Shown in pieces: positions 1 to 8,644 of a stretch of DNA of 64,000 nucleotides; position 1 is the stretch's first letter, and the number at the start of each line of letters is the position of its first letter. A program made the position numbers and the translations under genes. Under the pieces are notes generated by a model. The model had not been told where the DNA came from and did no database searches. It saw nothing but the letters and a program-made list of their open reading frames with translations. The stretch is from Parabacteroides faecis (GTDB lineage: Bacteria > Bacteroidota > Bacteroidia > Bacteroidales > Tannerellaceae), in contig NZ_BMPB01000005.1 of the NCBI RefSeq assembly GCF_014647375.1, positions 186,001 to 250,000 on the forward strand, read 5' to 3'.

Positions 1-353
1 GTTTTCTTACCTAACAAATTACCTTTCTTTGCCTGATATTCGTACGATACGGCTTGGATAACGAAGCAAAGCAGGATGAGCATCCATACCCAGTATGCCC
101 CACCGAAGCTGGTCGAATAGAACAGGGGAAATGATGCAAAGAACGCACCACCGAAAGTCACTAGTGTCGTAAAGGTAAACTCCCATTTACGCCCGGTGGA
201 GTTTATTAACATTTTTTGTTCCAACTCAGTCTTTCCGATCGAGAAGAGTAACGACTGACCTCCCTGGACAAAGAGCAGGAATACTAACAGTGCTCCCAGC
301 AGGGATACAAGGAACCACCAGTAATGTTGTAATAATATATATGTACTATCCAT
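1..353 (-). CDS. cydB: Cytochrome bd oxidase subunit II (N-terminal part)
   Basis: Reads from an ATG (complement of 351-353) leftwards off the window edge, so only about 117 residues are present. It begins MDSTYILLQHYWW and continues into hydrophobic helices with a VQGGQ motif, typical of CydB from Bacteroidetes. With CydA it forms the quinol-oxidising, oxygen-reducing inner-membrane bd oxidase that lets these anaerobes use or detoxify nanomolar oxygen. It lies 11 nt downstream of cydA on the same strand, so the two are surely one operon. The C-terminus is not visible. Confidence 0.93.
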   Translation of the reverse strand, partial: MDSTYILLQHYWWFLVSLLGALLVFLLFVQGGQSLLFSIGKTELEQKMLINSTGRKWEFTFTTLVTFGGAFFASFPLFYSTSFGGAYWVWMLILLCFVIQAVSYEYQAKKGNLLGKK

Positions 354-364
354 GGTGTATATTT

Positions 365-1930
365 TTAGTTTTCATTGTTAGTAGATACGGCGGGACCTTT
401 CTTGATGGCTTTCACCATAATGCCTATCTCTGCGATCAGCAGGATCGTGAAGAGGATCAGGAACAAGAAGAAAGTGGTCTGCACGGACGATGTGGCGAGT
501 TTGGAAATAGAAGCACTTGTCGGAAGGATATCCTGTATCGCCCAGGGTTGACGTCCCACCTCGGCTACAATCCATCCGGCCTGTCCGGCGATATATCCCA
601 GCGGGATAGACCACAGGCATACTTTTTGCAGCCAGCGTGCATCCTGGAATTTATCTTTCTTATTCCATACTAAAGCAATGATAAAGAGCAGGATGAAATA
701 TCCCCCTAGAATAACCATGATGCGGAACGAATAGAATGTCATGCCGACATGAGGAACCAGGTCGCCCGGATCTTTGATATAGCCGTAACCAAAATAGGGG
801 AAGTTTTCTTCCAGCGTAGCCCGGTATTGCTTGGCGGCTGTTTCGTCTTTATCTTTCTTTGCTTGGCGGTAATTGGCCAATGCCTGGATAGCCTGTTGGC
901 CTTTCTCGATCTTTTCGGCAGCAGAGAGGGCAGGGGTGCCTTCTTTCGTTGTGTAACCTCCTTCGATCAGGTTATTGATGCCCGGAACGTAGCCGTTGAG
1001 GTCACGTTCTGCCAGGAAAGATAACATCCCCGGTATCTTTATATCGAAAATAAAAGGATCGGCATTGTCTTTATAACTGGTTTTGTCCGGATTCAGCACA
1101 CCTATGCCGACCAGTCCGACTTTGTTTCCTCCTTCATAGAGACCTTCCATTGCCGCCAGTTTCATTGGCTGTTTCTGTGCTACCTGGTAAGCAGAACCGT
1201 CACCCGTCCAAACGATCAGGATAGATGCGACCAGACCGAATATGGCGCTTATCTTAATGCTCTCCAGGGCAAAGCGTGTGTTCCGTTTCTTCAACAGGTA
1301 CCAGCTGCTGATGCCGATAACGAACAAGGCCCCCACGATCCAGCCGGATAATACAGTATGGAAGAATTTATTGATGGCAACCGGCGACAGAGCAACCGCC
1401 CAGAAGTCGAACATTTCATTGCGGACCGTATCCGGGTTGAAATGCATGCCTGCCGGATGCTGCATCCATGCGTTGGCGATCAGAATCCATAAGGCTGATA
1501 AAGTCGCACCGATAATAGTTAGCCAGGTGGAAGCCAGGTGGAAACGTTTGCTCACCTTGTCCCATCCAAAGAACATTACGGCAATGAATGTAGCTTCCAT
1601 GAAGAAAGCAAGGATACCTTCGATGGCCAGTGGCGCTCCGAAAATATCTCCGACGAACCAGCTGTAGTTCGACCAGTTCGTTCCGAATTCAAATTCGAGG
1701 ATCAGACCGGTGGCAACACCGATCGCGAAGTTAATACCAAACAGCTTCATCCAGAACTGCGCTGTCTTTTTCCAGAATTCGTCACCTGTTTTGTAATAAA
1801 TGGTTTCCAGGATAGCCTGGATCACACCAAGCCCTAAAGTCAGGGGTACAAAAAGCCAGTGATACATGGCCGTAAGAGCGAACTGCGCCCTAGACCAGTC
1901 AATCAAAGAAGTGTCAATGCTTTCGATCAT
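365..1930 (-). CDS. cydA: Cytochrome bd ubiquinol oxidase subunit I
   Basis: 521 aa, full length for Bacteroidetes CydA. It carries the quinol site and the haem ligands of the bd-type oxidase in the inner membrane. An N-terminal His at residue 24 (context MYHWLFVPLTLG) corresponds to a conserved haem ligand, and the GRQPW motif at about 459-463 is diagnostic. Many transmembrane segments are visible, and a soluble stretch around 240-370 fits the quinol-binding Q-loop. It lies between the small DUF4492 gene upstream and cydB downstream, with short gaps, as one transcription unit. ATG start at 1930. Confidence 0.97.
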   Translation of the reverse strand: MIESIDTSLIDWSRAQFALTAMYHWLFVPLTLGLGVIQAILETIYYKTGDEFWKKTAQFWMKLFGINFAIGVATGLILEFEFGTNWSNYSWFVGDIFGAPLAIEGILAFFMEATFIAVMFFGWDKVSKRFHLASTWLTIIGATLSALWILIANAWMQHPAGMHFNPDTVRNEMFDFWAVALSPVAINKFFHTVLSGWIVGALFVIGISSWYLLKKRNTRFALESIKISAIFGLVASILIVWTGDGSAYQVAQKQPMKLAAMEGLYEGGNKVGLVGIGVLNPDKTSYKDNADPFIFDIKIPGMLSFLAERDLNGYVPGINNLIEGGYTTKEGTPALSAAEKIEKGQQAIQALANYRQAKKDKDETAAKQYRATLEENFPYFGYGYIKDPGDLVPHVGMTFYSFRIMVILGGYFILLFIIALVWNKKDKFQDARWLQKVCLWSIPLGYIAGQAGWIVAEVGRQPWAIQDILPTSASISKLATSSVQTTFFLFLILFTILLIAEIGIMVKAIKKGPAVSTNNEN

Positions 1931-1941
1931 AACTATATTAA

Positions 1942-2175
1942 TTAAGGAGTAATTGCTCGATTGATCAATTCACCCGATACGTGTTCTTCTTTCTCGGAAT
2001 TGCTGTCAAACTGTCCCAGGTAATTAGGAAAGAAAAACAGTTTTAATATAAAAAACATAATGAAGAGTTTGACCAATATAATCAGCCATAGGGTTTTACC
2101 TAGCTTCATCTCACGAAAACCTTCCAGGTAAAATTGGTATATTCGAACAAGTATTGGTTTCTTTTTCATGTTCAT
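1942..2175 (-). CDS. DUF4492 small membrane protein, first gene of the cyd operon
   Basis: 77 aa with a basic N-terminus (MNMKKKP) and one strong transmembrane segment at about residues 28-50 (LWLIILVKLFIMFFILKLFF). The DUF4492 family is commonly found just before cydAB in Bacteroidetes, and the order here is the same, 11 nt before cydA. By position it is probably a small accessory or assembly subunit of the bd oxidase, but no function is proven by sequence. The start could also be the second Met (2169). Confidence 0.8.
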   Translation of the reverse strand: MNMKKKPILVRIYQFYLEGFREMKLGKTLWLIILVKLFIMFFILKLFFFPNYLGQFDSNSEKEEHVSGELINRAITP

Positions 2176-2222
2176 CTCTTCATTTATATAACAGAAATCA
2201 GGTGAATATGTTTTGTGTTAGA

Positions 2223-2230
2223 CAAATATA
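2223..2230 (-). promoter_or_regulatory. -7 element of the DUF4492-cydAB promoter
   Basis: The minus strand reads TATATTTG here, a perfect match to the Bacteroides -7 consensus TAnnTTTG, about 50 nt before the DUF4492 start. No good TTTG lies 19 nt upstream, so the -33 element is weak or replaced by an activator site. Confidence 0.6.
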
Positions 2231-2284
2231 AAAGAAACAACGACTTTTCATGCGCCTAGTTTCATAGATAATATTTATGAAAAA

Positions 2285-2299
2285 ATAGACATTGTCTAT
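2285..2299. repeat. 15-bp palindrome upstream of cyd operon
   Basis: ATAGACA-T-TGTCTAT is a perfect 7-bp dyad with a single central base. It sits about 55 bp upstream of the cyd -7 element and 50 bp upstream of the -33 element of the divergent oxidoreductase gene. It could be an operator for either gene. No regulator is identified from sequence. Confidence 0.4.
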
Positions 2300-2348
2300 A
2301 AGGTCTGTTAAAAAAAACTATTTTAAAAAAGAAAGCCGGAGGTTCAGG

Positions 2349-2379
2349 CTTGTTGTTATTTTCGCATTGGCTATATTTG
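2349..2379 (+). promoter_or_regulatory. Promoter of the Gfo/Idh oxidoreductase gene
   Basis: CTTG (2349-2352), 19 nt, then TATATTTG (2372-2379): a one-mismatch -33 and a perfect -7 of the Bacteroides type. Predicted start is near 2386, giving a leader of about 70 nt before the ATG at 2458. Confidence 0.65.
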
Positions 2380-2457
2380 CGTCAGTTTGTGTTTTTAAGC
2401 TGTGAATTTTGAATTAGAATATTATTATTAAGTGCTAATCTATAAAAAGTTATTACT

Positions 2458-3930
2458 ATGTCAAACATCACTAGAAGATCATTTCTTCAAAGAGGAGCAG
2501 CTGCTGCAGCTGCATTGACCATTGTACCGGGTTCTGTTTTAGGAAAAAGTCATGGATATGTGGCTCCTACAGATAAATTGAATATTGCCGCTGTCGGTAT
2601 CGGTGGTATGGGCCATGCCAATATTAATAATGTAAAAGGAACTGAAAACATCGTTGCGCTTTGTGACGTGGATTGGAAATATGCGAAAGGCGTATTTGGG
2701 GAACATCCGAATGCAAAAAAATATTGGGACTATCGCAAGATGTACGATGAGATGGGTAAATCTATCGATGCCGTTATTATTGCTACAGCCGACCATACAC
2801 ACGCTATGATTACAGGAGATGCGATGACATTGGGCAAGCATGTTTATTGTCAGAAACCGTTGACACACTCTGTGTACGAATCTCGTTTGTTAACTAAGCT
2901 GGCTGCTTCTACAAATGTGGCAACTCAGATGGGTAACCAAGGTTCTTCTTCCGAAGATACTGATTTGGTTTGCGAATGGATTTGGAATGGCGAAATCGGT
3001 GATATCACAAAGGTAGAATGTGCAACTGACCGTCCTATCTGGCCGCAAGGTTTGAATACTCCGGATAAAGCAGATAAGATTCCTTCTACATTGAACTGGG
3101 ATCTGTTTACCGGTCCTGCAGAATTGAAACCTTTCAATAACATTTATCATCCTTGGAACTGGCGCGGATGGTGGGCTTATGGTACAGGTGCATTGGGCGA
3201 TATGGCTTGTCATATTATGCACACTCCGTTTAAGGCTTTGAAATTAGGATATCCAACAAGCGTTGAAGCATCTTCTACTCTGTTGCTCCGCGATTGTGCT
3301 CCTAATGCACAGCATGTGAAATTTATTTTCCCTGCTCGTGAAAATATGCCGAAATTGGCTCTGCCGGAAGTTGAAATTCATTGGTATGACGGTGGTATGA
3401 TGCCGAACCGTCCGGAAGGTTTCCCGGAAGGAAAAGAATTAATGGGGCCTGGTGGCGGTCTGACTATTTTCCACGGTACGAAAGATACATTGATTTGTGG
3501 TTGCTACGGACAGCAGCCGTTCTTGTTGTCAGGTCGCGTTCCTAATGCTCCTAAAGTATGTCGTCGTGTAAACGGACATGAAATGGACTGGGTACGTGCT
3601 TGTAAAGAAAATCCATCCAGCCGTGTACAAACAAAGTCTAATTTCTCGGAAGCCGGTCCGTTCAACGAAATGATCGTGATGGGCGTATTGGCTGTTCGTT
3701 TACAGAGTCTGAACAGAACATTGAAATGGGATGGCAATAATATGCAATTCACGAACATTGGTGATAATGAGATGATAAAGACTTGTATCAAAGATGGTTT
3801 CACTATCAAGGATGGTCATCCTTCATTTGCAAAAGACTGGACAGATCCTGTTAATGCAAAACAGTTTGCAGCAGAACTGATCAAGCATAACTATCGCGAT
3901 GGATGGAAATTGCCTGATATGCCTAGATAA
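2458..3930 (+). CDS. Exported Gfo/Idh/MocA-family oxidoreductase
   Basis: 490 aa. A twin-arginine signal (RRSFLQ, residues 6-11, then an Ala-rich h-region) suggests Tat export with cofactor already bound. The Rossmann motif GIGGMG is at about 47-52 and the family's EKP signature appears as QKP at about 132-134. The family oxidises or reduces sugars and inositols with NAD(P); the substrate cannot be told from sequence. The next gene, 21 nt downstream, encodes a DUF1080 (3-keto-disaccharide hydrolase) lipoprotein. This pairing fits periplasmic 3-keto-glycoside processing, in which a dehydrogenase makes a 3-keto sugar that DUF1080 enzymes cleave. That pathway role is inference. Confidence 0.9.
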   Translation: MSNITRRSFLQRGAAAAAALTIVPGSVLGKSHGYVAPTDKLNIAAVGIGGMGHANINNVKGTENIVALCDVDWKYAKGVFGEHPNAKKYWDYRKMYDEMGKSIDAVIIATADHTHAMITGDAMTLGKHVYCQKPLTHSVYESRLLTKLAASTNVATQMGNQGSSSEDTDLVCEWIWNGEIGDITKVECATDRPIWPQGLNTPDKADKIPSTLNWDLFTGPAELKPFNNIYHPWNWRGWWAYGTGALGDMACHIMHTPFKALKLGYPTSVEASSTLLLRDCAPNAQHVKFIFPARENMPKLALPEVEIHWYDGGMMPNRPEGFPEGKELMGPGGGLTIFHGTKDTLICGCYGQQPFLLSGRVPNAPKVCRRVNGHEMDWVRACKENPSSRVQTKSNFSEAGPFNEMIVMGVLAVRLQSLNRTLKWDGNNMQFTNIGDNEMIKTCIKDGFTIKDGHPSFAKDWTDPVNAKQFAAELIKHNYRDGWKLPDMPR

Positions 3931-3951
3931 CAGTTTTAAACTACATAAAAA

Positions 3952-4806
3952 ATGAAGAAGTCAGTATTATTTGCCAGTGCCGCGCTGATGATGTGTTATT
4001 TCACCTCTTGTGGCGGCGGAAAGAAAACAGAAGAAGCTGCTGCGGATGCAACAGTCGAAACAAAAACAGAAGCAGCCGTGCCTGAATACAAATTATTGGA
4101 TTTACCGACAGTAGACCTGTCTACATTCCCGAAAGATGCCGATGGTTGGATTACTATGTTTGATGGTAAGACACTGAATGGCTGGAGAGGTTATGATCGT
4201 ACAGATGTTCCTAATGCATGGGAAGTGAACGATGGCGCAATCCATATCAAAGGTTCCGGAGCCGGTGAAGCTGGTGCTAAAGACGGTGGTGACTTGGTTT
4301 TTGCTCATAAGTTCAAAAATTTCGAATTGGAATGGGAATGGAAAGTAGCGAAAGGCGCCAACTCTGGTGTGTTTATCCTGATCCAGGAAGTAGAAGGACA
4401 ACCTTCTTACATCTCTTCTCCTGAATATCAGATATTGGACAATGCAAACCACCCGGATGCTAAGTTAGGTAAGGATGGTAACCGTATGTCTGCTTCCCTG
4501 TATGACATGATTCCGGCTAAACCGCAGAACTCTAAACCGTTCGGCGAATGGAACAAGTCAAAGATTATGTGTTACAAAGGTACAGTTGTTCATTATCAGA
4601 ACGACGAACCGGTTGTTGAATATCATTTGTGGACTCAGCAGTGGAAAGAAATGCTGGATGCAAGTAAGTTCAGCAAAGATAAATGGCCGTTGGCTTACGA
4701 ACTGCTGTTGAACTGTGGTGGACCTAACAAAGAAGGTTTCATCGGTCTGCAGGATCATGGCGACGACGTTTGGTATCGTAACATCAAGATTAAAGTATTA
4801 GATTAA
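3952..4806 (+). CDS. DUF1080 (3-keto-disaccharide hydrolase-like) lipoprotein
   Basis: 284 aa. Signal peptide ending in a lipobox (FTSC, Cys20), then a low-complexity Ala/Glu/Lys linker to about residue 45. The DUF1080 domain follows, starting near residue 64 with GWITMFDGKTLNGW and ending with VWYRNIKIKVL, both typical. The domain is a concanavalin-like sandwich, and some members hydrolyse 3-keto-disaccharides. It is cotranscribed with the Tat-exported oxidoreductase just upstream. A strong terminator follows at 4835-4879. Confidence 0.88.
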   Translation: MKKSVLFASAALMMCYFTSCGGGKKTEEAAADATVETKTEAAVPEYKLLDLPTVDLSTFPKDADGWITMFDGKTLNGWRGYDRTDVPNAWEVNDGAIHIKGSGAGEAGAKDGGDLVFAHKFKNFELEWEWKVAKGANSGVFILIQEVEGQPSYISSPEYQILDNANHPDAKLGKDGNRMSASLYDMIPAKPQNSKPFGEWNKSKIMCYKGTVVHYQNDEPVVEYHLWTQQWKEMLDASKFSKDKWPLAYELLLNCGGPNKEGFIGLQDHGDDVWYRNIKIKVLD

Positions 4807-4834
4807 TTTAATCGATTTGCGCATAATTAATAGT

Positions 4835-4879
4835 AATACCCGGAATCGGCGGTTTGTCCGATTTCCGGGTATTTTTTTT
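4835..4879 (+). terminator. Intrinsic terminator after the DUF1080 gene
   Basis: AATACCCGGAATCGG (4835-4849) pairs with CCGATTTCCGGGTATT from 4858, with a single bulge, and is followed by a run of eight T. Confidence 0.9.
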
Positions 4880-4970
4880 GAAAAAAGTTTCATATTCCTG
4901 TAACCTTCCCGCCGAAGTGTTAGTCTTATCTGTAAACAAAACAATTAGAAACATTTTAAATATTGAAATT

Positions 4971-5342
4971 ATGGATGGTGGAGAGATGTTAATAGCTTTT
5001 ACTGCGATTATTTGTGCAGTGGGGCTGCCCGTATTATTGCTTATTGTATTGGTCGTAAGGACTACCCGGACAAAGCATGAAGAGCGTATGGCAATGATCG
5101 AAAAGGGTATAGTTTTGGAAGAACCGGAAAAGAAGACGAATAAATTCAATGCTTTACGTAATGGATTGCTGATGATCGGGCTGGCGTTGGGTGCCATGTC
5201 TGGAGTTTTCCTGGACGCTACGATGCCAAGTGACTGGACTGGTTTTCCGGTTGTTATCTTTACAGTTCTGGGCGGAGGTATCGCTTATTTAATCTATTTC
5301 TTTATCGTTCTCAAAATGATAGAGAAGGAGAAAGAGCAATAA
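4971..5342 (+). CDS. DUF6249-like small membrane protein
   Basis: About 123 aa from the ATG at 4971 (MDGGEMLIAFTAI). The reading frame is open further upstream, but that part runs back into the terminator region, so it is unlikely to be coding. Transmembrane segments at about 6-28, 62-80 and 90-112. A short basic/acidic stretch RTTRTKHEERMAMIEKG after the first helix is the signature of this family, often found beside ECF sigma genes in Bacteroidetes. It lies 10 nt before the ECF sigma gene, so the three genes 4971-6296 probably form one operon. Function unknown; a role in sensing or sigma-factor control is only positional inference. Confidence 0.75.
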   Translation: MDGGEMLIAFTAIICAVGLPVLLLIVLVVRTTRTKHEERMAMIEKGIVLEEPEKKTNKFNALRNGLLMIGLALGAMSGVFLDATMPSDWTGFPVVIFTVLGGGIAYLIYFFIVLKMIEKEKEQ

Positions 5343-5352
5343 AACAGGATTG

Positions 5353-5916
5353 ATGGACGAACAGAAGTGGATAAAAAGTATTCTGGCAGGAGATACCAAG
5401 AGTTTCTCCTGCCTCGTCACGAAGTACCAGCAGATGGCTTTTACGATTGCCTTCCGCATATTGGAGAATCGTGAGGAGGCAGAAGAAGTTGTGCAGGACG
5501 CTTTTGTGAAGATGTATCGTGCGCTTCCGTCTTTCCAGTTTGGCAGTAAGTTCTCTACCTGGTTCTATAAGATTGTTTACAATACAGCGATAACGGCGCA
5601 AAGGAAACAGTCTGTTTTTGAAAGTTATGATGATGCTATTGCAACCGATCTGACAACGAGTGAAGTGGATAGTGCAACTGCTATCCTGGAACGGGAAGAC
5701 CGGAAAGAAATAATTACCCGCGTACTGAAAAAGTTACCGGCTGACGAAAGCCTGGTGCTTAATCTCTTTTATCTGGAAGAGTGTTCCATTGCTGATATCG
5801 CTCAGATCACGGAAATGACTCCTTCCAATATTAAAATAAAATTGTTTCGGGGACGTAAACACTTCTACGAAACATTGCAGTTAATGATGCAGAACGAAAC
5901 AGCGAATGTGTTATGA
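5353..5916 (+). CDS. ECF-type RNA polymerase sigma factor
   Basis: 187 aa. Region 2 is seen at about 20-90 (EEAEEVVQDAFVKMYRALPSF and STWFYKIVYNTA). Region 4 is at about 130-180 (LPADESLVLNLFYLEECSIADIA, then a helix-turn-helix with SNIKIKLFRGRK). The start is taken at the ATG (5353); the preceding in-frame TTG is not needed. Its stop overlaps the next start (ATGA, 5913-5916), so it is translationally coupled to the small membrane protein that probably acts as anti-sigma. It likely redirects polymerase in response to an envelope signal. Confidence 0.92.
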   Translation: MDEQKWIKSILAGDTKSFSCLVTKYQQMAFTIAFRILENREEAEEVVQDAFVKMYRALPSFQFGSKFSTWFYKIVYNTAITAQRKQSVFESYDDAIATDLTTSEVDSATAILEREDRKEIITRVLKKLPADESLVLNLFYLEECSIADIAQITEMTPSNIKIKLFRGRKHFYETLQLMMQNETANVL

Positions 5917-6296
5917 ATACATCGGATAAAGATATAAATCGGTTGACCAAAAAGATCCTGAAAGAGAGTATGGTCGAGCCGTCTCCGGAGTTGAGTATGA
6001 AGATTATGGATCTGATCATGCAGGAGGAACCCTTGAAAGTACCGGAAGTGAAAAAGGTAAAGCTGGAATCCGGAATGCCGCCTTTTATGATTGTTGGTAT
6101 AATCATTGTATATCTGGTGGTATTTGCCGGATTACTGATGCTTATCGGTCAGCTTCCCGCAGGAAACGTTAGCCATATACTGAGCGGCCTAAAAGAGAAG
6201 TTACCGTATATTCTAACGGTGGCAGCGATTGCCGGATCGTTGATATTTTATTCGGCATTGGATAAAATATTGGCATTGCGGTATTTTGGTAGATGA
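5913..6296 (+). CDS. Probable anti-sigma membrane protein
   Basis: 127 aa, overlapping the ECF sigma gene by 4 nt (ATGA). The N-terminal ~55 residues are soluble (NRLTKKILKESMVEPSPEL). Two transmembrane helices follow at about 56-78 and 96-116, with a short basic C-terminus. There is no zinc-binding HxxxCxxC motif, so it is not a classic ZAS-type anti-sigma. The call rests on size, topology and coupling to the sigma gene. Confidence 0.65.
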   Translation: MNTSDKDINRLTKKILKESMVEPSPELSMKIMDLIMQEEPLKVPEVKKVKLESGMPPFMIVGIIIVYLVVFAGLLMLIGQLPAGNVSHILSGLKEKLPYILTVAAIAGSLIFYSALDKILALRYFGR

Positions 6297-6389
6297 CAGT
6301 TGACAAGTGACAGTTGACAGTTATTTCCTCTTTCAGTCGATTTATTTACTGAGTGCGAAGCCTAATTGTCAACTGTCACTTGTCAACTG
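6297..6389. repeat. Perfect 23-bp inverted repeat between convergent operons
   Basis: The arm at 6297-6319 is the exact reverse complement of 6367-6389, with a 47-nt spacer. The arm itself contains two copies of TGACAGTTGACA (6294-6305, 6308-6319). It lies between the stops of two convergent operons and probably acts as a bidirectional transcription end, although no U-tract follows directly. It may also be a dispersed intergenic repeat element. Confidence 0.85.
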
Positions 6390-6411
6390 AAAAATGTTTC
6401 ACATTTTTCCT

Positions 6412-7488
6412 TTATAACGCTTTCACCCGTATATTGCTATAATTATTCCCGTCGAAATAAATTCGTCCTTTGTTTCCACCATTAATCTCATAATAATGGT
6501 TTGTCTTGTCCTCTGTTGAAGTTTTCGTGATATTAAAGCCTTTGACATCCTGGTTGCCATATTTCATGCTTTCGGCAGCCACCTTGAAAGATGCATTCGA
6601 CGAAATATTCACATTCAGGTTTCCGTAGCGGGCTTCAACATTCAGACTCTTGAAATTTGCAGAAAGTTCTTTTATGTTCAATGTGCTGTAGGCCAGTTCG
6701 CTGATATCCAGTGATTCCTTAACGGAGCCGATTGTCGCCTCACTGTATTTGATCTCCAGACTACCTTTGTCAAGTCCTTGTATCTTTACATTCCCATATT
6801 TATTTTCCAGATTGATCTGTGTACATTCTTTGACTTCCATATTGGAATACTTATTATCGGCATTCAGCAGATCCGCATTACCGACTGAAACTTTGCCACA
6901 GTAACCCAGATCCAGATTAGCCTTTGTTACATTATTAATATCCACATTCCCGTATTTCACTTCCAGGTTAAGAGGCTCTGTGAAACTTCCGGCATTCAGG
7001 TTTCCGTATTTTACCTGTATGGTGCTCTTTCCTTCGTTTTTATCCGGGAGATTGATATTTCCGTATTTCTGTGTCAGGTTGATCGCCAGTTTGGACGGTA
7101 TGCTGATGAAATAGTTGATCGTGAAACGTTCGTTCCTGTTTCCATTCCAGTTCTGCTGTTTGAGTGAGGTAACGGCAGAAACAATACTTCCGGTTTTCTT
7201 TATATCGATCTGTACACGATCGATCGTAGCCTGTGCAGCTTCTGTACTCTCCGCTTTCGCCTCAATCTCGACACGAATCGAAACCTCGTTCTTGTTCCAA
7301 TGGGTGATTGTGGTATTACCATAACGATTGTCTGTCTGTAACAGGTCGCTCAGACTTACGTTGAATGAACGGCTGATCTCTTTCTTTTTAATACTTTCGG
7401 GTTTTGCGGCCCAACCGAGAGCTGTACTTGCAATAAGTAATACAGCCAGAAGTAATAATGAACGGCTTCTTGTTTGTTTTGTATTCAT
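6412..7488 (-). CDS. DUF4097-like exported repeat protein
   Basis: 358 aa with an N-terminal signal peptide (RSRSLLLLAVLLIASTALGWA). The rest is made of short beta-type repeats about 20 residues apart, many containing KYGN or YGN (e.g. TQKYGNINL, VKYGNLNA, VKYGNVDI, NKYGNVKI, ARYGNLNV). This is typical of the DUF4097/DUF2807 class, predicted to fold as a right-handed beta-solenoid in the periplasm or on the surface. It is the last gene of a sigma, anti-sigma, DUF4097 operon (8580 down to 6412), so it is either a target or a sensor of that sigma system. Confidence 0.78.
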   Translation of the reverse strand: MNTKQTRSRSLLLLAVLLIASTALGWAAKPESIKKKEISRSFNVSLSDLLQTDNRYGNTTITHWNKNEVSIRVEIEAKAESTEAAQATIDRVQIDIKKTGSIVSAVTSLKQQNWNGNRNERFTINYFISIPSKLAINLTQKYGNINLPDKNEGKSTIQVKYGNLNAGSFTEPLNLEVKYGNVDINNVTKANLDLGYCGKVSVGNADLLNADNKYSNMEVKECTQINLENKYGNVKIQGLDKGSLEIKYSEATIGSVKESLDISELAYSTLNIKELSANFKSLNVEARYGNLNVNISSNASFKVAAESMKYGNQDVKGFNITKTSTEDKTNHYYEINGGNKGRIYFDGNNYSNIRVKAL

Positions 7489-7499
7489 GATATATATTT

Positions 7500-8048
7500 T
7501 TATTTGTTGTCATTCTCGTTTTCATTTGTAACCCGTTCCATCTGCTTCAGCATGATGTTCAGGCTTTCCACACTGGCACTGTAATGCTGGTTCATAGCAA
7601 ACAAGCCGTCGTTGGAGCAGGGGAGTGTCGGAAGGATCGTCTTTTCAAACATGTAATTGTCTTTCAGTATTCTTTTGCTTTCTTGCAACAGATCTGCACT
7701 TCCCGTAGTTTTGTCCTGTTTGTATAACGTCTCCATTTGTGCCATGATGTCATTGATCTGCATCTTGTAATACATCTGCAGCTCGTTGAATTCCTTTTGC
7801 TCACTACACTGTTTCTGTATGGATGCTTTCTGATTGTTCGTCGGAACAGGCGTTCCGCCCGGCATCCGTAACAAGAGGAGCAGAGCGATGGATGCTGCTG
7901 CTGCGAAAGCGCATAAGCTATATAGCTTGAAATGTTTCCTGCGTGCAGGCGGCAGTTTCTTTTCGAAGCGATCGAAATGACCTTCCGGCAGAAGGTCATC
8001 TTCAAAAGCTTCTCTGTTGGTGTCTATGAATTTCTTTAATTTGTCCAT
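7500..8048 (-). CDS. Probable anti-sigma factor, single-pass membrane protein
   Basis: 182 aa. The N-terminal ~40 residues are charged, with LPEGHFDRFEKKLP, a motif often seen at the start of Bacteroidetes sigma-coupled membrane proteins. One transmembrane helix lies at about 41-60 (LYSLCAFAAAASIALLLLL). An approximately 120-residue extracytoplasmic part, largely helical, follows. It begins 1 nt after the ECF sigma stop and ends 11 nt before the DUF4097 gene. I infer an anti-sigma role from position and topology; there is no recognised anti-sigma motif. Confidence 0.62.
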   Translation of the reverse strand: MDKLKKFIDTNREAFEDDLLPEGHFDRFEKKLPPARRKHFKLYSLCAFAAAASIALLLLLRMPGGTPVPTNNQKASIQKQCSEQKEFNELQMYYKMQINDIMAQMETLYKQDKTTGSADLLQESKRILKDNYMFEKTILPTLPCSNDGLFAMNQHYSASVESLNIMLKQMERVTNENENDNK

Positions 8049-8049
8049 G

Positions 8050-8580
8050 TCAATTAGCTGCTATAATATCTAACAATTTGCGCTTCGCCCGCAGATACTG
8101 GCTGCGTACGCTTGGCGGCTGAATGTGCAGGATAGAGGCAATCTCTTCCATATCATATCCCTCAAAGAGGTAGAGTGAGAGAATCACGCGGTAACCGGTC
8201 GGCAGTTTATTGGTCGCTTCTTTGACCTGTTTCACGGAATATTGTATTTCTTCCTCGTCGGGTCCGTCTGACTCCGGTGCGGCATAGTTGTCGGACAACT
8301 CTTCCCATTCCGGGCTTTGGCGGCGAACATAGTCGATGGCCGTATGAACGGCTATCCGGTGGATCCAGGCTTCGAAACACTGATCGTCCTTATATTGGTC
8401 GATGCGGGTGAAGATTTTCAGGAATGCGTCCTGCATGGCTTCTTCCGCTTCGCCGCTGTTACCGACAATACGCAGGCAAGCTATGTACAATCGCCGGGCG
8501 AATTGTTTGTACAAGGCCAGTTGCGCATTTCGTTTCCCTTTGCGGCAACCCTCTATCAGTTGTACTGTTGTTTCGTTCAT
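8050..8580 (-). CDS. ECF-type RNA polymerase sigma factor
   Basis: About 176 aa from MNETTVQLIEG (ATG at 8580). The frame is open 27 codons further upstream, but that part overlaps a hairpin terminator of the preceding gene and looks non-coding. Region 2 shows GEAEEAMQDAFLKIF and AWIHRIAVHTAIDYVRR; region 4 shows LPTGYRVILSLYLFEGYDMEEIA and a helix-turn-helix with SVRSQYLRAKRKL. It heads an operon with a membrane protein and a DUF4097 protein. Confidence 0.9.
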   Translation of the reverse strand: MNETTVQLIEGCRKGKRNAQLALYKQFARRLYIACLRIVGNSGEAEEAMQDAFLKIFTRIDQYKDDQCFEAWIHRIAVHTAIDYVRRQSPEWEELSDNYAAPESDGPDEEEIQYSVKQVKEATNKLPTGYRVILSLYLFEGYDMEEIASILHIQPPSVRSQYLRAKRKLLDIIAAN

Positions 8581-8644
8581 CTGTTTATATAAACGAGAGC
8601 AAGCGGCCGACCGTTGCATCTGCGCTACGAATTTATACAAAAAA

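Noticed and set aside
4854-4970. Upstream extension of the DUF6249-like gene
   Set aside because: Starts inside the preceding terminator hairpin; the downstream ATG gives a normal membrane protein.
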